Positions 58,678 to 64,000 of a stretch of 64,000 nucleotides of DNA are shown here, piece by piece. The notes under the pieces are model-generated. The model saw only the letters and a program-made list of their open reading frames with translations, was not told where the DNA came from and ran no database searches. A program made the position numbers and the translations under genes. Every line of letters begins with the position of its first letter. Within the stretch, counting starts at the first letter, position 1. This stretch comes from Clostridiales bacterium (GTDB taxonomy: Bacteria; Bacillota; Clostridia; Oscillospirales; Oscillospiraceae): contig JALFJQ010000064.1 in assembly GCA_022775085.1 (NCBI GenBank), positions 1 through 64,000 on the forward strand, given 5' to 3'.

Positions 58678-59847
58678 TTAAGCGTGGTCCTCCAGCCACC
58701 GCTTGGCGCAGTGGGTCAGGAAGGCGGCGCCGTTGGGGCACACGTCCTCGTTGAACATGGCCTTGGGATTGTGGGCGGGATAGTCTCCCCGCTCGTCCGG
58801 ATACCCGGAGGACAGGTAGATAAAGGAACTGGGCACCTTCTCCGCCACGATGGAGAAATCCTCGGAAGCACTGGCGGTGATGCCGGGATAAAAGGTGAGG
58901 TTCGGCACCGGCAGCTCCTTCATGTAGCCGATGATGGATTCCACAAGGTCATGGTCGCAGATCAGGGGCGGCACCTGAGAGATCCACTCAATAGACACCG
59001 TGCCGCCATAGACAGCGGCGGTCTTTTCGGATACCTCTTTGATGCGGCGCACCAGCTTGTCCCGGGACTCCCGGTTGTTGGTCCGCAGAGTGCCCTGCAA
59101 CACCGCCTCGTCAGGAATGATGTTGGGGGCAGATCCGGCACTGAACTGGCCGATGGTCAGCACGCAGGCATGGGTGGGGTCGGCTTCCCGGGCGATCAGC
59201 TCCTGCAATGCCAAATGAATGTGAACGCCGATGTTGATTGGATCCACGGCGGTGTGGGGGTAAGCACCGTGGCCGCCCTGACCGTGGATGGTGATACGGA
59301 AGCCGTCTACGGAGAACATGGTGGTGCCGGTGCTGTTGTACATTACCATGCCCACAGGCATTTTCCCGGGAGAGACGTGGAAGGCGATGGCAGCGTCCAC
59401 ACCCTCCAGAATGCCGTTGGCAATCATATCCCGGCTGCCCTCAAAGGTCTCCTCGGCGGGCTGGAACATGAAACGGACGGTGCCTTTCAGCGCACCTTCC
59501 TGCAGCTTGAGCATTTTCGCGGCGGTCAGCAGCATGGCGGCATGGAAGTCGTGGCCGCAGGTGTGGGCCTCTGTGCCGGTGGGGCAGGCGAAGGGCTCCC
59601 CACTGAGTTCCGGCATGGGCAGGGCGTCCATATCCGCCCGCAGCAGCAGGGTTTTTCCGCCGGAGCCGATCTGGGCGGTGACGCCGTGTCCGCACTTTTG
59701 GGGCTGCAGCCCGGCTTTCGTCAGTTCCTGCATCACATAGTCAACGGCTTTTGGCATTTCCAGCCCAACTTCGGCGTTTTGGTGGAAATAGCGGCGGTGG
59801 GCGATGGTTTCTTCTTTCAGCCCCAGGGCAAGTTCATAATCATTCAC
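58678..59847 (-). CDS. M20 family amidohydrolase (N-acyl amino acid / hippurate hydrolase type)
   Basis: A 389-residue metallopeptidase-like amidohydrolase without a signal peptide. It shows LLLRADMDALPM, the metal-binding EAHTCGHDFHAAMLL, and FQPAEETFEGS with the catalytic glutamate, plus a dimerisation domain (QGGHGAYPHTAVDPI). Members hydrolyse N-acyl amino acids, hippurate, or N-acetyldiaminopimelate; which applies here is unclear. The start codon is GTG at 59847 with AGGAGG eight bases upstream. Confidence 0.88.
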   Translation of the reverse strand: MNDYELALGLKEETIAHRRYFHQNAEVGLEMPKAVDYVMQELTKAGLQPQKCGHGVTAQIGSGGKTLLLRADMDALPMPELSGEPFACPTGTEAHTCGHDFHAAMLLTAAKMLKLQEGALKGTVRFMFQPAEETFEGSRDMIANGILEGVDAAIAFHVSPGKMPVGMVMYNSTGTTMFSVDGFRITIHGQGGHGAYPHTAVDPINIGVHIHLALQELIAREADPTHACVLTIGQFSAGSAPNIIPDEAVLQGTLRTNNRESRDKLVRRIKEVSEKTAAVYGGTVSIEWISQVPPLICDHDLVESIIGYMKELPVPNLTFYPGITASASEDFSIVAEKVPSSFIYLSSGYPDERGDYPAHNPKAMFNEDVCPNGAAFLTHCAKRWLEDHA

Positions 59848-59888
59848 GCAAAATACCTCCTGCTTTCATGGGCACTTCTCTGACACCC

Positions 59889-59917
59889 AGAATACACAGT
59901 TTTTGACAATAAGTCAA
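59889..59917 (-). promoter_or_regulatory. promoter of the M20 amidohydrolase gene
   Basis: TTGACT (59912-59917), 17 bases, TATTCT (59889-59894) on the minus strand. Confidence 0.6.
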
Positions 59918-60105
59918 GGAATTATGACAGAATTGATAAAACGGTAAGGATTCCTTAAAAAACTGTACACAATTTGTTTTGGCATCGTTTATATTTCCGC
60001 AATAAACGCGGTTTATTCTATCATCATGAAGGGCGGCGGAAGCCGTGAGCCGCCTGCCTTTCATTCGTACAGACCCTCTTTTCTACCTCTCTTCTTTCCA
60101 AATGG

Positions 60106-60138
60106 AAAAGCCCGCCGCGTTTGACGCGGCGGGCTTTT
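60106..60138. terminator. strong isolated hairpin in the amidohydrolase-trkA gap
   Basis: The perfect 15-bp stem AAAAGCCCGCCGCGT/ACGCGGCGGGCTTTT with loop TTG is followed by CTC on the plus strand and CCATTT on the minus strand. No gene ends here. Upstream (60027-60060) is another short stem GGCGGCG/CGCCGCC-like. Bases 59918-60105 hold no gene I can support; a short untranslated RNA ending at this hairpin is possible. Confidence 0.55.
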
Positions 60139-60168
60139 CTCGGCTTGCGGGATTTCTTGAAGAAATGG

Positions 60169-60197
60169 TTGTTTTCTGCATCATTCAATGATACAAT
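60169..60197 (+). promoter_or_regulatory. trkAH promoter
   Basis: TTGTTT (60169-60174), 17 bases, TACAAT (60192-60197), 37 bases before the trkA start. Confidence 0.6.
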
Positions 60198-60234
60198 AGA
60201 AAAAATATGGAAAAGCTTGAATTCGGGGGTTGCT

Positions 60235-61593
60235 ATGAATATCATCATTGCCGGCAACGGAAAAGTGGGAGCCACGCTGACGCGGCTGCTGTCTGCCGAA
60301 GGCCACGACATCACATTGATCGATACCGATGCCCAAGTATTGGAGGAATCACTGGAACAATATGATGTGATGGCAATCTCCGGAAACTGCGCGTCCATGC
60401 GCATCCTCCGGCAGGCTGGGGTACAGGACGCGGAACTGCTGATCGCGGCAACGGACGCGGATGCCATCAATCTGCTGTGCTGTACCACGGCGCACTGCCT
60501 GAATCCGAAGCTGCACACCATTGCCAGAATCCGGGATCCGGAATACACCGAGCAGATCTATACCATGAAGGATGTATTTGGCCTGTCCATGACCATCAAT
60601 CCGGAGAACCAGGCGGCACAGGAAATCGCCCATCTGCTGCAGTATCCCGGCTTTCTGAAGCGGGACACCTTTGCCAAGGGCCGCACGGAGATCGTGGAAC
60701 TGCGGGTTGATGCTTCCAGCAAGCTGTGCAATGTTGCGCTGAGCGATATGAACAGCGTCGCAAATTGCCGGGTGCTGGTATGCGCCGTTCTGCGAAACGG
60801 GACGGCCATCGCGCCAAAAGGAAACTTCGTCCTGCGGGAAGGGGACCGTATCTTTGTAACGGCTCCCGCCCAGAATCTGACGACACTGCTGCGCAGCCTT
60901 GGCATTATCACACGCCGGGTCCGTCGGGTCATGCTCTGCGGCGGTGGACGGGTCAGCTTCTATCTGGCAGCCATGCTGGACCGGCACGGGATCGCCGTCC
61001 AGCTGATTGAGAAGAACTATGCCCGCTGTCAGGAGCTTTCCGCTCTGCTTCCGGGTGTCACCGTGATCCACGGCGACAGCACGGATCATCTGCTGCTGGA
61101 AAGCGAAGGCTTGTCCAAGGTGGATGCGCTGGTGAGCCTCACCGGCATTGACGAGCTGAATATGATCATCTCTCTGTACGCCCAGAGCCGAGGAGTGCCT
61201 CAGGTAATCACAAAGCTGGGCCGTATGGAGAATCATGCCATCATTGATGCTCTGGCTTTGGGAAGTGTGGTCTGTCCCAAGGAGCTGTGCTGCAACAACA
61301 TCGCACGGTATGTGCGGGCGATGCAGAACCAGACCGGCGCGGCGGTAAGTGTGCACATGATCGCCCACGGACAGGCGGAAGCCGTGGAATTTCAGGTCGA
61401 TGAAACGACGAAGCACTGTGACACGCCGCTGAAGGAGCTCAGGCTCAAGGACAATGTACTGCTGGTCAGTATCACCCACGGATTCCGTACGGAGATCCCC
61501 AGCGGTGATTCCTCCTTCACGCGGGGAGACACCATTGTGGTGGTCACCAGCGGGCAGGGGACGCTGCGCCAGCTGAACGATATTTTCGCGTGA
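60235..61593 (+). CDS. trkA: Trk potassium uptake system regulatory protein TrkA
   Basis: A 452-residue cytoplasmic NAD(H)-binding gating ring subunit. Two RCK repeats are visible: the first Rossmann loop IIIAGNGKVGATLTRLL (2-18), the second VMLCGGGRVSFYLAAML (near 229-245), each followed by a TrkA-C domain (about 135-215 and 365-450). It binds TrkH encoded 10 bp downstream. The ATG at 60235 follows GGGGG; the frame opens 38 codons earlier but lacks a site there and includes the promoter. Confidence 0.93.
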   Translation: MNIIIAGNGKVGATLTRLLSAEGHDITLIDTDAQVLEESLEQYDVMAISGNCASMRILRQAGVQDAELLIAATDADAINLLCCTTAHCLNPKLHTIARIRDPEYTEQIYTMKDVFGLSMTINPENQAAQEIAHLLQYPGFLKRDTFAKGRTEIVELRVDASSKLCNVALSDMNSVANCRVLVCAVLRNGTAIAPKGNFVLREGDRIFVTAPAQNLTTLLRSLGIITRRVRRVMLCGGGRVSFYLAAMLDRHGIAVQLIEKNYARCQELSALLPGVTVIHGDSTDHLLLESEGLSKVDALVSLTGIDELNMIISLYAQSRGVPQVITKLGRMENHAIIDALALGSVVCPKELCCNNIARYVRAMQNQTGAAVSVHMIAHGQAEAVEFQVDETTKHCDTPLKELRLKDNVLLVSITHGFRTEIPSGDSSFTRGDTIVVVTSGQGTLRQLNDIFA

Positions 61594-61603
61594 AGGGTTT
61601 GCC

Positions 61604-63058
61604 ATGAATTATAAAATGATGGGGCGTTTTGTCGCCCAGATCCTGACCATCGGCGCGGTGTTTATGTTGCCGGCGCTGATGCTCAGCCTGTACTACCGGG
61701 AGGACCGGGCCGTATACGGCTTTTTGCTCACGTTGGGTATCTTTGCTGTGGTGATCGGACTGCTGCAGCTGACCTGCCGCAGCGCCCCAAGCGCGTTTTA
61801 TGCCCGGGAGGGATTGGTCTGCGTGGGTGTCAGCTGGATCGTGCTGAGCCTGCTGAGCTGCCTGCCTTTTTATTTTTCCGGAGAAATCCCCAAATTCATC
61901 GACGCTTTTTTTGAGATCGTGTCCGGTTTTACCACCACGGGCGCGTCCATCCTGCCGGAGGTGGAGTCCCTTTCCTGGGGGATCCTGTACTGGCGCAGCT
62001 TCAGCCACTGGCTGGGCGGCATGGGCGTGCTGGTGTTTTTGCTGGCCTTCGCGCCGAGCGGCGGCAAGGGGCAGGGCTTCACCATGCATCTTCTCCGGGC
62101 AGAAAGCCCGGGCCCCAACGTTGGGAAACTGGTGCCCAAAATGCGGAAAACCGCGGTGATTCTGTATCTGCTGTACCTGATTCTGACCGTTCTCAATATT
62201 ATTTTCCTGGTCATTGGAAAGATGCCCCTGCTGGAAGCGGTCTGTACCGCCTTCGGTACCGCCGGTACCGGCGGCTTCGGCATCAAGAATGACTCCCTTG
62301 CCAGCTATTCTCCCTATATTCAGAATGTGACTACGGTGTTTATGGCACTGTTTGGCGTGAACTTCAGCTGCTACTATCTTTTGATGCTGGGCAATTTCAA
62401 AAGCGTATTCAAGGATGAGGAGCTGCGTCTGTACGTGGGAATCATGCTGGGCAGCATTCTGCTCATCACCCTGAATCTGCGGGGGTTCTATTCCACGATC
62501 GGCGAGACCATCCGTCACGCGGCGTTCCAGGTTTCCTCCATTATGACGACTACGGGTTTTGCCACTGCGGATTTTGGACAGTGGCCCGCCTTTTCCCAGA
62601 CCTTGCTGTTGCTGCTTATGGTCATCGGCGCCTGTGCCGGTTCTACCGGCGGCGGTCTGAAATGCGCCCGCGCACTGCTGCTGTTCAAGATTCTGCGGCG
62701 CAATATCCATCAGGTGCTTCACCACCGCCGGGTCCAGTCCATCCGTATTAACGATCAGGTGATGGATGAGAAGGTACTGGACGGAGCCAATGCCTACCTG
62801 TCCGCGTATATGATCATTCTGCTTCTGAGCTTTCTGGTCATCTCCCTGGACGGCTTCTCCGTGGGCACGAATTTCAGCGCGGTGCTGGCCTGCTTCAATA
62901 ACATCGGCCCCGGCCTGGAAGCGGTCGGTCCCACCTGTAACTATGCCGGCTACAGTGTTTTGTCCAAACTGGTTTTGATTTTGGATATGATGGCGGGCAG
63001 ACTGGAGATTTTCCCTATTCTGGTTCTGTTCACCCGCAGTACATGGAAGCAGCATTGA
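61604..63058 (+). CDS. trkH: Trk potassium uptake channel TrkH
   Basis: A 484-residue membrane channel with eight to ten helices and four degenerate P-loops, the filter segments being TTTGAS, GTAGTGGFG, TTGFAT and NNIGPGL (residues near 103, 222, 325 and 430). Low-affinity K+ uptake is expected, gated by TrkA. It is the end of the trkAH operon; repeat copy D lies 31 bp after the stop. Confidence 0.94.
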   Translation: MNYKMMGRFVAQILTIGAVFMLPALMLSLYYREDRAVYGFLLTLGIFAVVIGLLQLTCRSAPSAFYAREGLVCVGVSWIVLSLLSCLPFYFSGEIPKFIDAFFEIVSGFTTTGASILPEVESLSWGILYWRSFSHWLGGMGVLVFLLAFAPSGGKGQGFTMHLLRAESPGPNVGKLVPKMRKTAVILYLLYLILTVLNIIFLVIGKMPLLEAVCTAFGTAGTGGFGIKNDSLASYSPYIQNVTTVFMALFGVNFSCYYLLMLGNFKSVFKDEELRLYVGIMLGSILLITLNLRGFYSTIGETIRHAAFQVSSIMTTTGFATADFGQWPAFSQTLLLLLMVIGACAGSTGGGLKCARALLLFKILRRNIHQVLHHRRVQSIRINDQVMDEKVLDGANAYLSAYMIILLLSFLVISLDGFSVGTNFSAVLACFNNIGPGLEAVGPTCNYAGYSVLSKLVLILDMMAGRLEIFPILVLFTRSTWKQH

Positions 63059-63089
63059 AAATACGGCGGGGATGTCCTACGATCTTTCC

Positions 63090-63185
63090 TTAAGGCAACA
63101 CCGGATATTGCGTCTGCGAATCTCGGCGGAACTGGTGCAAAATCTCTCGCTGAGCTTCCTTGCCGAATTATGCGGTGAAGCCTTA
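63090..63185. repeat. inverted-repeat element, copy D (96 bp)
   Basis: The termini TTAAGGCAACACCGGATATTG and ATTATGCGGTGAAGCCTTA are imperfect inverted repeats, and the interior matches copy A (CTGCG-ATCTCGGCGGAACTGG, AAAATCTCTCGC). It lies 31 bp after trkH. Its right end contains TTGCCG (63160-63165), 18 bases, TACAAT (63184-63189), a plausible promoter for the aminopeptidase. Confidence 0.85.
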
Positions 63186-63230
63186 CAATCTGCTGCCATA
63201 ATGAAAGCATAAAACAAAGGAGTAATAACA

Positions 63231-64000
63231 ATGAAAAAGACTGTTTTGCGGGAATACGCCAAGCTGATCGTCCGCTGCGGCGTCAATGTCCAGAAGGGGC
63301 AGGAGGTCATGATCCATGCCGGGCTGGACCAGCCGGAGTTTGTTCAGATGGTGGTGGAGGAAGCCTACAAAGCCAAGGCGAAAAAGGTCATCGTGGAGTG
63401 GTCCTATCAGCCACTGGAAAAGCTGGCTGTCCGTTATCAAAACCTGAAAACCCTGGGCACCGTGGAAGAATGGGAGAAGGCCCGTCAGGAGCACTTCTGT
63501 GAGGCCTTGCCCTGTCGTATTTATTTGGAATCCGACGATCCCGACGGCCTGAAGGGCGTGAATATGGAGAAGGCAGCCAAGGCCCGCCAGATGCGCTACC
63601 CCATCATCAAGCCCTACCGTGACCGCCGGGAGAACCGGGACCAGTGGTGCATTGCCGCCGTGCCCGGAGAAGCGTGGGCCAAAAAGGTGTTCCCCGGAAT
63701 GCGCGCCAGTACGGCCGTGGAGAAGCTGTGGGAGGCCATCCTCTTTACCTCCCGTGTCACCGACGATCCTATCGCCGCCTGGGAAGCCCACAATGCCGAC
63801 CTGAAGGCCCGCTGTGATTATCTCAACAGCCTGCACATTCAGAGTCTGCACTATACCGCCGAAAACGGTACCGACCTGACCGTGGGTATGATTCCCGAGG
63901 CTCACTGGCGCGGCGGCAGAGACACCAGTTTGCAGGGGATCTCCTTCAATCCCAACATCCCCTCCGAGGAGTGCTTCATCTCCCCGAAAAGGGGCTGTGC
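63231..64000 (+). CDS. M29 family aminopeptidase, 3' end outside the window
   Basis: An open frame from the ATG at 63231 (AGGAG eight bases upstream) runs through the last base, giving 256 residues with no stop. It matches thermophilic-type M29 metallo-aminopeptidases (AmpS, PepS, aminopeptidase T): KLIVRCGVNVQKGQEVMIHA at the start, W-S-Y-Q in the first domain, and GTDLTVGMIPEAHWRGG ... FNPNIPSEECFISP, whose glutamates and later histidines bind the two metals. The C-terminal metal-binding half is beyond the window. It releases N-terminal residues from peptides in the cytoplasm. Confidence 0.88.
   Translation, partial: MKKTVLREYAKLIVRCGVNVQKGQEVMIHAGLDQPEFVQMVVEEAYKAKAKKVIVEWSYQPLEKLAVRYQNLKTLGTVEEWEKARQEHFCEALPCRIYLESDDPDGLKGVNMEKAAKARQMRYPIIKPYRDRRENRDQWCIAAVPGEAWAKKVFPGMRASTAVEKLWEAILFTSRVTDDPIAAWEAHNADLKARCDYLNSLHIQSLHYTAENGTDLTVGMIPEAHWRGGRDTSLQGISFNPNIPSEECFISPKRGC

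Noticed and set aside
60027-60125. 32-codon plus-strand ORF starting ATGAAGGGCGGC in the trkA upstream gap
   Set aside because: No ribosome binding site, and it ends inside the terminator stem; it looks accidental.
1-64000. Prophage, transposon, integron, CRISPR or defence island
   Set aside because: No integrase, transposase, phage structural, Cas or restriction genes were recognised on either strand; the genes are housekeeping, sporulation and envelope functions.

Overview
The window looks like chromosomal DNA of a GC-rich, spore-forming gut-type member of the Clostridia, most likely the Oscillospiraceae/Ruminococcaceae. Support comes from sporulation genes (spoIIR, spoVAD, spoVAE), AddAB instead of RecBCD, a T-box leader, a B12 riboswitch, IreB, VanZ and GtrA proteins, strong AGGAGG-type ribosome binding sites and many TTGACA-N17-TATAAT promoters. 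No rRNA, transposase, integrase, phage gene, CRISPR array or recognisable defence island is visible; the assignment to a family is inference from gene content.

Layout. 1-6300 (minus): a eukaryotic-type glycogen branching enzyme with a repetitive AT-hook-like tail, a truncated trpA, an aminotransferase and a GH13 glucosidase. 6300-7800 (minus): tRNA-Ser(GCU) and dapA. 7800-16580 (plus): B12 riboswitch, attenuator and a tightly overlapping tetrapyrrole operon (cbiK-cbiL, hemA-sirC, hemC, cobA-hemD, hemB, hemL), ending in a LUD protein and a small membrane protein. It covers glutamyl-tRNA to the cobalt-corrinoid branch. 16590-22320: D-lactate dehydrogenase (minus), GtrA, and an ABC exporter with a large coiled-coil permease. 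22326-30480 (minus): a complete shikimate/Phe/Tyr operon (aroF-tyrA-aroB-aroA-aroC-pheA-aroEK-aroQ) behind a Tyr/Phe leader-peptide attenuator. 30580-36550: VanZ, a zinc phospholipase-like protein, a membrane-anchored pseudokinase with FN3-like repeats, a divergent zinc-ribbon/Big2 membrane protein and a DUF378 protein. 36600-45070 (plus): ispE, spoIIR, addB, addA. 45070-46730 (minus): a sigma-G-type promoter, spoVAD, spoVAE and an unannotated 40-residue Asn/Gln-rich gene. 46700-49600: two acetyltransferases, an NlpC/P60 hydrolase, a conserved small protein with a palindromic operator, and ireB. 49600-57200: pheS-pheT with a T-box, nnrD, a lipoprotein, mazF and gltX. 57200-64000: trpS, a small membrane protein, an M20 amidohydrolase, trkA-trkH and the start of an M29 aminopeptidase that runs off the window.

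The most interesting items are: (i) a family of four short inverted-repeat (MITE/REP-like) elements, each within about 30 bp of a gene 3' end, one supplying the addA stop codon and one apparently supplying a promoter; (ii) the Tyr/Phe leader peptide controlling the whole aromatic operon; (iii) the pseudokinase lacking the catalytic Asp; (iv) the Asn/Gln-rich mini-gene at the end of the spoVA operon; (v) the three gene fusions in a B12-controlled tetrapyrrole operon; and (vi) the AT-hook-like tail on the branching enzyme.
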